Translations under genes and position numbers: made by a program
Assembly: GCF_904849725.1 (NCBI RefSeq)
Contig: NC_058521.1
Coordinates: 142,132,744-142,196,743, forward strand
Length of the DNA: 64,000 bases
Direction of reading: 5' to 3'
Origin: Hordeum vulgare subsp. vulgare
Lineage: Eukaryota; Streptophyta; Magnoliopsida; Poales; Poaceae
The notes under the pieces: generated by a model
Database searches by the model: none
What the model was told of the DNA's origin: nothing
What the model saw: only the letters and a program-made list of their open reading frames with translations
Part shown: positions 22,540 to 35,300 of the stretch, one piece after another
Numbering within the stretch: the first letter of the stretch is position 1
Layout: the number at the start of each line of letters is the position of its first letter

Positions 22540-24329
22540 TGTTGGAAATATGCCCTAGAGGCAATAATAAACTAGTTATTATTATATTTCTTTGTTCATC
22601 ATAATCATTTATTATCCATGCTATAATTGTATTGATTGGAAACACAAATACATGTGTGGATACATAGACAAAAAACTATCCCTAGTAAGCCTCTAGTTGA
22701 CTAGCTCGTTGACCAAAGATGGTTAAGGTTTTCTAACCATAGAAAAGTGTTGTCACTTGATAATGGGATCACATCATTAGGAGAATGATGTGATGTACAA
22801 GACCCAAACTATAAACGTAGCATATGATCGTGTCAGTTTATTGTTACTGTTTTCTGCATGTCAATGTATCTGTTCCTATGACCATGAGATCACGCAACTC
22901 CCGGACACCGGAGGAATACCTTGTGTGTATCAAACGTCGCAACGTAACTGGGTGACTATAAAGGTGCTCTACAGGTATCTCCAAAGGTGTCTGTTGGGTT
23001 GGCATGGATCAATACTGGGATTTGTCACTCCGTGTGACGGAGAGGTATCTTGGGGCCGACTCGGTAATACAACATCACAACAAGCCTTGAAAGCAATGTG
23101 AATGAGGAGTTAGTTACATGATCTTGTATTACGGAACGAGTAAAGAGACTTGCCGGTAATGAGATTGAACCAGGTATGGTGATACCGACGATCGAATCTC
23201 GGGCAAGAAACATACCGATGGACAAAGGGAATAGTATACGGGATTATACAAATCCTTGATATAGAGGTTCAACCGATAGAGATCTTCGTAGAATATGTAG
23301 GAGCCAATATGGACATCCAGGTCCCGCTGTTGGTTATTGATCGGGGAGTGTCTCGGGTCATGTCTGCATAGTTCTCGAACCCGCAGGGTCTGCACGCTTA
23401 AGGTTCGGTAACGTTTTGGTGTAGTTGAGTTATATGTGTTGGTGACCAAAGTTTTGTTTGGAGTCTCGGATGAGATACCGGACGTCACGAGGAGTTTTGG
23501 AATGGTCCGGAAACAAAGATTGATATATAGGAAGTTGGTATTTGGATTCCGGAAGGTTTTCGGGCATTGTCGGCAGTGTACTGGGAGTGACGAATGGGTT
23601 TCGAGGGCCCACTGGGTGGGCCCACCACGCCCCAAGGGGTCCACATGGGTTTATTGGATGCGCAGTATGGCATAATGGGCTGACAAAGTCATCCAAGGAA
23701 AGCCCATGAGGAAAAAGTGGAAAATCCAAAAGAGGTGGGAAATTAAGGAAGGAGTCCTAATCCAAGTGGGATTGGAGGAGGACTCCTCCCTCCTCCACTT
23801 CGGCCGACCCAAGGGCTCCTCCCTTGTGGCGCCAAGGCTGCCTCCTCCCTCCTCCTATATATACTATAGGTTTAGGGTTTTTGAGACACAACTTTGCCAC
23901 GTGCAGCCCTCTCCTCTAGATTATAGTTCTTCCTCTTGATTGGTTTTCTGCGGAGCTCAGGTGGAGACATGCAGGAATAGATCATCACCACCACCGGAGC
24001 GCCGTCACGCTACCGGAGAACTCATCTACATCCTCGTATCTATTCCTGGATCAAGAAGGCCGGGATCGCCATCGAGCTATACGTGTGCGGAACGCGGAGA
24101 TGCCATCAGTTCGACACTTTATCGGGACGGATCGTGAGACGGTTCACGGGACGGATCGTGGGACGGATCATGAAGACGTTCCACTACATCAACCACGTTT
24201 ATTAAACGCTTCCGCTTAGCGATCTACAAGGGTATGTGGATGCGATCTCCCTCTCGTAGATGATCATCACCATGATAGGTCTTCGTGTGCGTAGGAAATT
24301 TTTTGTTTCCCATGTAACGTTTCCCAAGA
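22540..24329 (+). repeat. 3' LTR of element B
   Basis: Starts TGTTGGAAATATGCCC right after the tract gcaagtgggagac and ends CGTTTCCCAAGA at 24329, next to the GTTAT duplication. Confidence 0.91.
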
Positions 24330-24334
24330 GTTAT

Positions 24335-24883
24335 GAGGCATCGTGTCTTCTTCCGCTTTCCCCAAGAGTGTAGGCACTCTCCACGCATGGCTCGAGCAAC
24401 CTTGGTTTGCAAAAAAAACTACTTTAGCCACTTCTCCAAAGTTGGGCCCAAACTTGCTTTGAGGTTCATGCTGGCCATTAATCAGATGCAACCCAGGCAA
24501 CCAAACGAGCCAAATTCTGCTCGCGTTGGCCTGGCTGGACCTGATGCAGCCTACCAAAAGCATCCATGGTCTCGACAACCACATAGAGACTTGGGACGTG
24601 TTTGGTTGCGTGTATCAGGTTAAACCAGGCCCATGCGGGAAGAAACTGGGTTTTTTGGTTACATGTGTACACTGTTGGGCCTACATTGCATGAAGTTTAA
24701 AGCATCTCTGGCCCGTCTATGTGGAAATGCTTAGATCGGTAGTTTCTAGAGAGACAGACCGAGCTGAGCCACGACGATCACGCATGTGTGGGCCCCTTGC
24801 ATGACATGAGGCCGGAGGGATGCGTGTTGTGTATGTGCTTCTTCTTCTACCTCAACTAAGCTCCTCCCTAATCTCCTTTCTTC
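24335..24883. other. Flank between element B and Sirevirus 2
   Basis: No LTR and no convincing gene. The stretch has several GTTTGG / CCAAAC motifs: 'ggacgtgtttggt' at about 24595 has its reverse complement at about 58113-58125, on the other side of Sirevirus 2. Once the inserts are removed, this segment joins 14485-15659 on the left and 56865 onward on the right. Confidence 0.5.
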
Positions 24884-26335
24884 TGTAGGATCCAAAGTAT
24901 GTCTAGAGGGGGGGGGGGGGTTATTATACTACTTGACCAAATAAAAGCTTAAACTTTTCCCAATTTTATCGGTTGGCAAGTTTTAGCATTTTTATAAAGT
25001 CTAGCACACCCTACACATGCAAGTCTACGAGTATAGCAGCGGAAAGTAAAGACATGCAAGTGTAAGTAGAGGGTACGTATAGGTGGTGCTATTGTATGTC
25101 CACATTGATGGAGACTTCAACCCACAAAGGGTAACGGCTGCGCGAGTCCACAAAGGCTTAGGTCCACAAAGGCTTAGGTCCATGAAGGGTCCATGGATAA
25201 GCAACCTTGTCTATTCCACAGTGGCTTAGGTCCACAAAGGACTAGCCTCAATCGGGGTAGATCTTCACAAAGTAGGTGATCTCCTTGCCCTTACAATCTT
25301 CTTGGTTCAACTCCACACAATTTCGAGGCTCCAAGAGCCACCTAACCAGTCTAGGAGACACCACTATCCAAAAGTTAATAGATGTGGTATGGATGATGAA
25401 ATCCTTGCTCTAGTGCTTCGAAAGTAGTCTCCTCAACACTCAATCACTCTCTCACAAAATTTGGCTTGGTAGAAGAGATTTATTGGGTGGAAAGCAACTT
25501 GGGGAGGCTAGAAATCAAGATTCATATGGTTGGAGTGGAAGATCTTGATCTCAACACATGAGTAGGTGGTTCTCTCTCAGAAAATGAATGGTGGAAGTGA
25601 TTGCTTGTTGTGAGTGCTCTCTCTGCGAATGAGAGGGAGGTGGAGGGATATATGTATCCATCTCCAAAAATCCAACCGTTACAACATTATTGCCCAACTC
25701 GGTCACACAAACTAGTGCAAAATGTCCTAACTTTTGGCGTTTTGGTGGGACCGATACAAAGAATCTCGCTAATACCGATTCAGTTGGACTAGGCAGTTCC
25801 AAGGACTTGGTGGCACCGATCTAAAAAACTCGAAAATTCCGATTTTTGTCAAATGGACACCAGCAAGGTGGTCTGTGCTTCTGAGTTGTACCGAAGCAAA
25901 TCTCAATTGTATCGAGTTGCTAGGGTTTGGCTTGGGTTTTGTCTAAGGAAAACTCGATGTGGAAGAAATGTAGAATTTTGGTGGCAGCGAATTTGACTTT
26001 ATGGATTTGGACAAAATATTTTGCGGGAGAAATATTGAGGCTTTTGGTGGTTAATCTCTAAGCACTTTGAGCACCCAGATCATCATAGGTACCTCACCCC
26101 CTTTTAATAGTATTGGCTTTCCTATGGACTCAATGTGATTCCTCACATAAAATAGAAATGCACAGTCTTGAAGCTTTTGTCAATTGATGTTCCTTGCATC
26201 TTGGGGATCTCCTCACAATCCTAGCCAATCCATTCACTGAACTTTTCCTGAAATATACTCGATAGATTCATTAGTCTAATGAACTATATGTTGTTATTAA
26301 TTACTTAAACCTCATAGGGAGAATTTGTGCATTCA
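24884..26335 (-). repeat. 3' LTR of Sirevirus 2
   Basis: In plus-strand view it starts TGTAGGATCCAAAG, then a G-run of about 16, and ends GTGCATTCA at 26335. It holds several eroded copies of a palindrome of the type TCGGTGCCACCGA (about 25700-25960). Its TATA region near 25646-25657 is eroded compared with the other LTR. Confidence 0.87.
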
Positions 26336-26352
26336 ATATCCCCCTTTTTGGT
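26336..26352 (-). other. Polypurine tract of Sirevirus 2
   Basis: On the minus strand the run aaaaagggggatat ends directly at the 3' LTR, as expected for the plus-strand primer of a Sirevirus. Confidence 0.75.
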
Positions 26353-26737
26353 AATTGATGATAACATATAGATCAAAGCTTCGACAAAAATAAAATCAAT
26401 GCATATCATCGCTGATTTGAGAAGTATGTGATAAGCAAGAGCTCCCTCTAAATTTGTGCATCATTTTGAATTTGCGTTTGATTGCAAATGCAGAGTAAGT
26501 TAGGATTTTGGGTCAGTCTTACATGTCACATACATCTTGGTGGTGCGCATAGAAGATATGAATGGATTACAATGCACATAACACCATGCAAATGAGAGAA
26601 TGATCATCATATGAATATCACAAAGATAGGAAATAGTATCACCAATCACAAAGCGTATGATCAAACACAACGAAGTTTAAGAAGAACAAAAGACAAGCCA
26701 AATGTTTTCAAACTCAAGAGAAGCAACCAAAATGCAA

Positions 26738-26771
<34 letters not shown>

Positions 26772-26947
26772 TAGTCCTATGATCTATACAATTTCTTACC
26801 CTTTGGCAACAAGTTACCAAAAAGCTCAAAAGTATAGAGCTAAACATCACTATGGGCATGATATCCTCCATGGGGCGATGAAGCTGATCCGGTGGTCGTG
26901 GAAGGAGTCAATAGAAAAGCGTCGGCAAAAGATTCTACATAAGTCCT
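26353..26947 (-). other. Sirevirus 2 3' untranslated region
   Basis: AT-rich, no supported gene. It includes a CT dinucleotide run at 26744-26770. Confidence 0.65.
26744..26770. repeat. (CT)n microsatellite
   Basis: About 13 uninterrupted CT units inside the 3' untranslated region of Sirevirus 2. Confidence 0.95.
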
Positions 26948-27382
26948 CTAGGCTGGTGGAGTGGACACTAGAGGTGCTAAAGAAGGTACTATAGGTGTAG
27001 CAGCAGGTGCAGATACTGAAGATCTCGTCTCTATAGAAGCCACAACAACATATCTAACCTGAGTCCTAAACTGAGTAGTCACATGTAGTGTAGGGCTATC
27101 ATCATTATTTGAGCTAGGCATAGGCAGTCCATCTACCTCTTGCTTCAAAGCATTGATCGTGGTGGTCAGCTCAGTCACCTTGTTGTCAAGGTCATGGAAT
27201 TTTGCCTCCACTATCCTCTCAAGGCTCTTCTGGTTCTGTAGTAGCTCGGCTATGTTCTTCTCCCTCCTATGGGTAGCACTGATAAGGTAGGCCAACTGAT
27301 CATTTTTCATCTTGAGGACTGGACCACTAGCGGCTCTTGCCAATTCTGCCTGGGCCTCTGCCTCAATCTCTCGCTGTGCAAT
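26948..27382 (-). pseudogene. env-like: Env-like gene of Sirevirus 2, C-terminal piece
   Basis: The minus-strand frame ends in a TAG at 26948-26950 and codes for about 145 residues. It is heptad-like, with many Leu, Glu, Lys and Gln (AQREIEAEAQAELARA, then NQKSLERIVEAKF), so a coiled coil is likely; the tail is rich in Ser, Pro and Thr. The chromovirus at 27383 separates it from the rest of the gene at 40977. The GCAAT duplication marks the exact break, and the two halves rejoin in frame as ...PTHLTSS-IAQREIE once the insert is removed. Function of these proteins is unknown. Confidence 0.75.
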
Positions 27383-30300
27383 TGTCACACCCTGTTTTTT
27401 ATCACAAGTATTTTATGTTGCAAAAATCAGAGCTTGTTAAAACTTTTTCAAATAATGTTGTGAGTGCAATGTCAGCCCTTGTATGAGTGAATGCTTGCTT
27501 GCTTGATGACTCAAACCCATGAAAAACTTATTATTTTTGCTCTCTTCAAAAACCCTTTTTCCTTTATATCAAGATCACCTTCATCATGTTGGGATACACT
27601 ACTAGCTCATGAAGCAAAGTGGCACTTCCAACCAAAGTTGGTGATCTGATCGAGATATTATTTTCATTCATTAAAAACATTAATTGGTGATTTAAAATAT
27701 TATTTTCCTATTTTATATTTATGTCTGTTTCTAGGGCCAGGAATGATATTCCCACAAGGAAAATTGCTTTCCCGCCTTAGAAAATTCTGAGTAAATTCAT
27801 GGAAGCTCAGAAGGACATATATTTTCCATATATAAGATTTTCAACCCTATTTTATATTAATATTATTTGAGTAAAACCCTAAAAACCATTTTTGTCTGTT
27901 TTAGCTTTTTGAGATGTTTCCAAAGGAAATGATCTCAATAAATTCCCATTAAATTACAGGAGCCCTCCCAAGCCATATTAGGTGCTCACATAAAATCTCA
28001 CCTTGATCCAAGGTGGGGAAGTGCCCCTAATGAGCCCAAAACCCTCTCTGTCCAGAGAAGAGTTGGAACAACTCTACATTGCAAAGTTTCTCCAATGGAG
28101 CTGAAACTTTGCAGAGGTGTTTGACACCCCAAATGAGGACTCCACACCAAAGATGGGATTTGTGGGACTCTGTTTGGCCACACTTCCTTTGTAAAGGACA
28201 GTACTGGTCATTTTGAGGCATTTTCAAGTTTACAAAGCTAAACTTGTTCAATGGAGCTCAAATTTGGTGAAACCGCATGTTTTTACCACAAGACCAAACC
28301 TGTTAAGTTTCAGTTCCAGTGGTGGAGTGCAAGCACCCCAAATCACTTTCGAACACCTACTGACAGGAAGGTAAAAACCCTCCTAGCCACTGTTTTACCC
28401 AATGTCAAAGCCCCAAACTTGGTGAGTTAGAGCCCCAGAACACCCTGAGCACCCAGTCAACCAGCCCCTCCCCAAATCCAAGCACTAGTGCCAAGATCTT
28501 CAATTTGAGCCGCAGGCCAGTACTGGCAACACTAGTGTTCCTTGCCTCCTTTGACCAGCTCGTGCTCCCACTAGCACACAACGGCTAGGCACACTCCCAG
28601 CAACACTCAGGACATGGAGGACACGTCCCAAAGGGGCCCAGAGCGCGCCAGCATGCCGTGGCATGCCAAAACCGCGATCTGGACGCGCTACAGAGAACCT
28701 CCAGCGAGGGGACGTCGCCCCGGCCAGTTCCAACCCCCCAAGTAATGTCCAAACGCTCCCCCGACACCGACTCTGTGCAAAGCTACCATCAGGGGCCCCC
28801 TCTCCTCGCGCAAGAGCTCAGGTGACGTGTGCCCGTGCGCGCCTGACGCGGCCGAGCATGCACGGTCGCTGCGGCTCGACCCCACTCGCTTTCCCTCTGC
28901 GGCCGATGCACCAGGAGGTCTTAAACCACGTCCTGAACCCATGGTTTCGCGGCCAGCACCTCACTGTGCTCGCACGCGCGCCACGGTGAGTCACCGGCGC
29001 GCCTGAGTCGGCTCACCTCCGCTGGCCTATAAATAGGTCCCCCCGGCACCCCAGCACCCTCCAGGCAGCTTCACCACAACCACTAGACTCCCCCTAGCCG
29101 CCCAATCGAGCTCGCAGAGCCCCGGTGCTCGAGATCGACCGAGGCCCCTCCGCCTCGGAGCTCCGGTCGATCTCCGGCTACACGCCGGCTCCTGCACCGC
29201 CCGACCTCCCATTGCACTCCCCTTGACGCCAGGATCATTTCCCCCAACTCCCCTGAGCGAATCCGTGCCCCTAGGCACTAGCTCGACGCCATCCCGAAAC
29301 CTTTCCGCCACGATCACCTCGTCGCCAGCGACCCAGACCACCTCTGGTGACGTCCCGACCACGAGCAGGTAGGCGGAGGAACGAGGGACCCATTCCCGCT
29401 CCTAGATTGGCCTGAGGGCAACGGTAGCCTCGCCGGCGTCCGTCTCCACCTCTCTGGCTAGAGGTAGGAGAAGGACCCCATAGGTGGAGCCCACCTATCG
29501 GTGTCCTGGGGAAGCCAGCGCGCGCAGCCGCTGACACTGACCCCAGGGGCCCGCAGGTCAGGTTTGAACCTGGCCCCCGCGCGCTTGGTGGCCGGTCTGC
29601 TGGCTGGGCCGACTGGGTCTCCCCCCCGGCCTTATTCTTTTATTTTTTAACCTGCAACTTAAATGATTTTTATAAAAATATTTAGCAAGTAGAAAAATAT
29701 GTTTCTTCCACCAACAATTTTCTAAAAATGTGTAGTAATTGATTCTGTAGACTTTGACATTTATAAAAAACAGAACCTGTTTTGGTATAATAAAATGATA
29801 TTAAAAGCATTTGTTTGCTCCTGTTTGCTTTTAAATAAATATGCTTAGCTAATAAAAACCATAGGAAACATTTTCCAAAGTAATAAACTGAATTTATTCA
29901 AGCTTTGCAACATTTTTAAAAGCACCTTGTGATCTGTTTTGGTGTGAGCTATTATTTATTTATTCCTTTCTCGACGGTAGAGTTACCGAGTGACGTAGGA
30001 TCCGGAGCGGAAGACCTCGAAGACCCCGGATACCTAGCTGACCAAGGCAAGCAGCCCTTTGACCATGACTTGAGCACAAACATTGTTGCATTCTAGTATA
30101 TTTGGTATTTTCCCGTTGCATGTGGTCACGATGCCGATTCATCATTGTGGTGATGGTACCGAAGGCTTCTTCGATGCACTTGCATGATAGTAAGGTTATT
30201 CATATGGCTCCTCGGAGCACAAGCATGATGAGCTTGACCCTACCATCTATTAGGATCATGCTACTGTCATGCTGACTAGTAGAGTTAGATCATCGCACTG

Positions 30301-31704
30301 AGCTTGACCCTACCCCTTGAGGGTCACGTTATTACCATGTTGACAAGTAAAGATAGAGCATATTATCACAAGCATGATGATGAGTTACATAAAGAGTTTA
30401 TGAAAACCCCGTCGGGTGCCACTAATACCCGAGGGTGATGATGAGTTGGTGATCACTTTTGGTGAAGTGATGCACCGGTGTTTTTGTGTGAGTATGGTTT
30501 CGGAAATGGGATGAGATTTATGATGTGCCGACCATCCCAACCTTACCAGTACGACCACGATACCCCTTTATGGGATGGGGCTTTGTTGATTACTCTGGTC
30601 GGTACTAGAAAAGAGCCACATTACTAGTGGCGGGAGTGATCGGTGTCACTCTCGTGATGGGGTCGTGCCAGGTAGGACGACTATGCCATTTTTATGAGTT
30701 CCAGGCACACCGTTGGTCCCTGCATGGTTGATACAGTCCAGAGTTGGTGCTCGTAAGACGTACAACATGTGGGCTGGGTACCAATCGAGTGGACCTCTTT
30801 GTCTAGTATCGTCAGGGGAAAGATGATGATCGGGTACTTACCTTGGGTATATGTGATATACTGCGAGTCGTGGATGACACGGAAGTTTCCCGTTTCTCGT
30901 GGGTCCAGCGTACTACCTCTGCAGAGTGTCAAACTATTCGAATAGCCGTGTCCACGGTCAAGGACAGTTGGGTGGTGCTGCTTAAACTATGTCCAGCGTT
31001 TCCGCATAAACCAAGTGTGTGTGTGTGTGGTGTTAAAAAGGTGTTGTTATGAGAGTAATAATATGACCAAGTTCGGTGACTTGGCACATAGGGTAAACCT
31101 GGATGGTTTAGCCCTCATTAATACATTGAGGTTATGACAAGTCCGATGACTTGGCATATAGGGTGAACCCGGATGGTTCAACCCTTAGCAGATATGTTGA
31201 TATATGTAACCTGTTCTTCAAGAGTAGTTCTTTAACTTGTTGCATATACCTTATCATTCCACCAAATTGCATTCCACCATAGATACGTGTTACTATTATT
31301 CTTCACTATCAATGTTCATATCATGGGCTGTTTGCGAGTACATTCAAAGTACTCATTGGCTTGCCACTGGTTATATTATTGACCAGACATGGAATGACCG
31401 GAGTTTGGTGACGAGTACGCCGTCGGAGACGAACTTGCGATCTAGGACGCTTCCAAGTCAGAATGCCTGTCGGTGTAGGCTTGATGGCATGGGCACCGCT
31501 CAGCCCTTACGAGTTTCCGCTACTCGATGTATCTGTTTAATTTGGCTTTAGGCCTCGCTCTTGAACCCGACCTTCTGGTCATTCGATGTAATAATTTCGG
31601 TACTTGGATGTAAGACTCTATTATTCAGTATCTGTGTTCAGTGAACATTGATCCTTGGGGTCACTGGGCACGACGAACTCGAATTGCTAGTCGGGGTCCC
31701 CACA
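27383..31704 (+). repeat. 5' LTR of the chromovirus
   Basis: About 4.32 kb: an AT-rich first third, a GC-rich middle (about 28600-29640) with the TATA box, and a 3' third with imperfect direct repeats. One pair is the block 'gttcggtgacttggcacataggg' near 31073, repeated near 31143 as a diverged copy. Confidence 0.93.
29028..29035 (+). promoter_or_regulatory. TATA box of the chromovirus 5' LTR
   Basis: TATAAATA in the context ggccTATAAATAgg, in the GC-rich part of the LTR. It is missing from the 3' LTR because of the deletion there. Confidence 0.65.
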
Positions 31705-31708
31705 GAAC

Positions 31709-31720
31709 TGGTATCAGAGC
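31709..31720 (+). other. Primer-binding site of the chromovirus
   Basis: TGGTATCAGAGC starts four bases after the LTR and matches the 3' end of plant initiator tRNA-Met exactly. Confidence 0.88.
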
Positions 31721-32368
31721 CATCCTGACTATAGGAAGCCTTAGATAGCATGGACGTTAGCCGAGAACGTTAGAACGCTAGCCTTGCACAAAACTTTTGC
31801 ACATACAACCTTCTGACCTCTCTCCTATGCCTTGTAGATGGCTCCCGTACCTGAGACGCTTCCGGAGACCGGCTTTCCACTACTCCTGATGGATTGTCTC
31901 GAGAAGTGCCACGTACGTCGCACGCCCATCTTCCTCTACCACGAGCACTGAGATCTTCGCCGCCTCGCCTAAGAGACGCCGTGATGTGTGGATTCTTTCT
32001 TCCACTCCTATAAAGGAAGGAGATGTTGATGAAGACGAGGACAAAGATGAGGATCCTGTTGAGTCCGCCTTTGAGATTGAGCAGTCCGCCGCGTAGGATT
32101 TAGCATAGGCAATTAGGAGTACCCCGAGCATAGGGTATCCATGTATCCGTTTCTAATTTATGTATGTGTGCATGATGTAAGTCACCTATTGCCTTAGGCA
32201 GCCTGTAAGTGACTACATCACCTAGTTTTTATGAATGCAATTTCCGTTTGTCAAAAACTTTGGTTTTGAAAACTTTTCACTTGCACGTATCGGACCCCCT
32301 CTTACTAGCAACGAATCCTTGTATTCCCGAGCAAGGTGGCATTTTGACCTGTCTGTTTCTATGACAGG
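31721..32368 (+). other. Chromovirus leader between primer site and gag
   Basis: Mostly non-coding, about 650 bp. It contains the small open frame at 31838-31951 and otherwise no supported gene. Confidence 0.65.
31838..31951 (+). CDS. Short upstream open frame in the chromovirus leader
   Basis: ATG at 31838 follows a cttgtag stretch and encodes 37 residues (MAPVPETLPETGF...FLYHEH) to a TGA. Downstream in the same frame coding-like residues continue after the stop (DLRRLA, then VDSFFHSYKG), so it may be the start of a longer leader peptide now interrupted. It lies about 420 bp before gag. Function unknown. Upstream frames can reduce gag translation; whether this one does is open. Confidence 0.35.
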   Translation: MAPVPETLPETGFPLLLMDCLEKCHVRRTPIFLYHEH

Positions 32369-35300
32369 GTGGTGAACGCAACCCGCAACAGCACCTTCGG
32401 CAACCCCGGCGCCGGCTCCTCAGGGACGCCGCAGGGAACCGAAGGAGAAGCTCACGCTGGAGGTCACCACGAGCAGCCTAGAGACCTTCCGCCACCACCT
32501 CCTCCTGAGAACTTGACGATGGCTCAGTTCCTTCAAGCTCTTCGGGAGGAGCGTCAAGCCAGCAATGCCGCTATTCAGCAGGTGACTCAAGTCCTGGTGG
32601 ACAACCCGCCGCGGAATGGGAATGGCGGTAGCCGCTCTACTCTTTCTGAGTTCATGCGGACTACGCCCCCCATATTCACGGAGACGACTGAACCACTGGA
32701 TGCCGAAGACTGGATCTGCACCATTGAAGACCTCCTTGCGCTGGTCAAGTGCACCGACGATCATGAGAAGGTCCTTTATGCTTCTCACTATCTCGGAGGC
32801 ACCGCCAAGGCATGGTGGGATGGATTTCAGATCATGCGGATATGGCAAGTCATCACTTGGGTGATGTTCAAGGAAGGATTTCGCGCGGCTCACATTCCAC
32901 GTGGACTGATGACCATTAAGAAGCGGGAATTTCGAGCCTTGAGGCAGGGCAGTGGAACTGTTAAGGAGTACCTGCAGAAGTTTAACCTCTTGTCAAGGTA
33001 CGCGCCCGAAGATGTTAACACTGAGGCTGCTAAGGTGGAACGCTTCATGGAAGGGTTACAACAGTCCCTGCAATACCAGCTGGTGGTTTGCGACTGCCAG
33101 ACTTTCAGCGAGTTGGTTAACAAGGCGCTTATGCTGGAAGACAAGCGTCATGCGATGGACGACACCCGCAAGCGCAAACTGATTGGCAGTGGAGGACCCA
33201 GTAGCGCAAGACCAAGACCATGGCAGTCAGCACCTGCAAGACCCAACTTTCAGCAGCAGCAGTAGAAGCACCCGGTGTTCCACCAGAATTATCAGCCTCA
33301 GCAGCAAGCCAAGCCAGTAGTCAACCCGCCGAACAACGGTGGAGTCAAGACCAACCCTCCAGGGTAGGTCACTTGCTTTGGGTGTGGTCAGACCGGGCAC
33401 TATTCCAGGCAGTGCCCAATCAAGAAGCCCGACGCACCGCGTCCCAATGCACCCAATCCCGGTCAAGGTGCACCAGGAAGGAACCAGGCCCCCCACAACC
33501 AGCAGTTCAATGGCAGGGGCCGGATCAATCACATCACTGCAGAAGAGGCGCAGGAAGACCCGGACTGCATTCTGGGTACATTCCTCGTCAACTCAACTCC
33601 AGCAACAGTGTTGTTTGATTGTGGTGCCTCGCATTCTTTTGTTACTCAAAGGTTTGCGGAGAAGTGTGGTTTAAAACCCACTCTACTCCGTGGACAGATG
33701 GAAATTCAAACCCCGGGAGCAGTATTGAGGACCAACCTAGGGTGTACAAGGGTCGAGATAGTTATCAATGGATCGAGTTTCTTGGCAGACCTCATTGTGC
33801 TTAAATCGCAAGGTGTAGAAGTAATCCTCGGCATGGATTGGTTGGCCAAGCACCAGAGTCTTTTGGACTGTGCCAACAGGGCCATTACCATGACAAGCAA
33901 CCAAGGGGACAAGGTCAAGTTTGTCTCCGAGCCAGTATCGGCTCAAGTGCCTCGAGTCAACAGTCTATCCGAGGTAGAGCTTGATCAAGTGCCTGTAGTC
34001 TGTGAATACCCGGACGTCTTTCCTGACGAGCTACCCGGAATGCCTCCCGACCGAGACATCGAGTTCATCATCGAGCTCATGCCTGGATCAAGGCCTATAT
34101 ATAAAAAGCCTTACAGGATGGGTTCCGAAGAGCTGGCAGAGCTGAAGAAGCAGCTGGATGAGCAACTCAGGAAAGGGTTCATCCGTCCGAGTGCATCACC
34201 TTGGGGATCACCTGTTCTATTCGTTTCCAAGAAGGACGGTACCATTCGACTCTGCGTCGATTACTGTTCTCTTAATGAAGTCACAATTAAGAACAAGTAC
34301 CCGCTCCCCAAGATCGAAGACCTGTTTGACCAGTTAAACGGGGCCAGGGTATTTTCCAAGATCGATCTTTGACCGGGATATTACCAGTTGAAGATTCGAC
34401 CCGAAGATATACCCAAGACTGCATTCGTGACCCCATACGGTCTATATGAATGCACTATCATGCCCTTCGGTTTGACAAATGCCCCAGCCTACTTCATGTA
34501 CCTCATGAACAAGGTCTTCATGGAATATTTGGACAAGTTTGTGGTCGTGTTCATCGATGACATATTAATCTTCTCCAAGTCCGAAGAGGAGCATGAGCAA
34601 CACCTGAGGTTAGTTCTGGGAAAGCTTCGAGAGCACCAGCTTTATGCCAAATTCAGCAAGTGTCATTTCTGGCTGAACGAAGTTGGATTTCTGGGTCATA
34701 CCGTGATGGCAAGCGGTTTGTCCGTAGATCAGTCCAAGATTACTACATTGACCAACTGGGAATCACCAAAGGACGTGAAGGATGTCAGGAGTTTCCTCGG
34801 GCTCGCGGGATACTACCGCAAGTTTGTAGAAGGTTTCTCCAGCATCGCTCGACCTATGACTCAACTCTTGAAGAAAGGCCGAAAGTTCGAGTGGACACCG
34901 GTGTGTGAAGCAAGTTTCCAGGAGTTGAAGAAGAGGCTAACTACCGCCCCGGTATTGGCTACCCCAGACATCAACAAGGAATTCGTAATATATTGTGATG
35001 CCTCTGGAACCGGGCTCGGTGGAGTCCTGATGCAAGATGGCAGGGTCGTGGCGTACTTGTCACGGCAACTGCGACCGCATGAGGAGAACTACACCACCCA
35101 TGATCTCGAGCTAGCAGCTGTAGTGCATGCTCTGAAGACATGGCGACATTACCTTCTGGGGAAGGGATGTGAGATATATACAGACCACAAAAGTCTGAAA
35201 TATATCTTCACTCAAAGGGAGCTGAATATGAGGCAGCGGAGATGGCTTGAGTTAATCAAGGATTACGACCTCAGTATTCAATATCATCCCGACAAGGCGA

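Larger units (their letters stand above)
15660..24329 (+). mobile_element. Element B: Angela-type Copia element with degenerate interior
   Basis: LTRs at 15660-17472 and 22540-24329 are flanked by a perfect 5 bp duplication GTTAT (15655-15659 and 24330-24334). The LTR start TGTTGGAAATATGCCC marks a different subfamily from A. The last bases of the 3' LTR read CAAGA instead of CAACA. The LTRs differ by about 6 percent in the part I compared by eye. The interior is far more decayed than the LTRs suggest and shares specific defects with element C, so it was probably already defective when it moved. Confidence 0.93.

Noticed and set aside
24906..24921. Long G-run as a possible quadruplex signal
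   Set aside because: It is the reverse complement of the C-run normally found near the end of Sirevirus LTRs and varies in length between copies.
28585..29537. Several GC-rich open frames on both strands in the chromovirus 5' LTR
   Set aside because: They are repeated in the 3' LTR with indels, have no domain features and fall in a GC-rich promoter region; chance frames.
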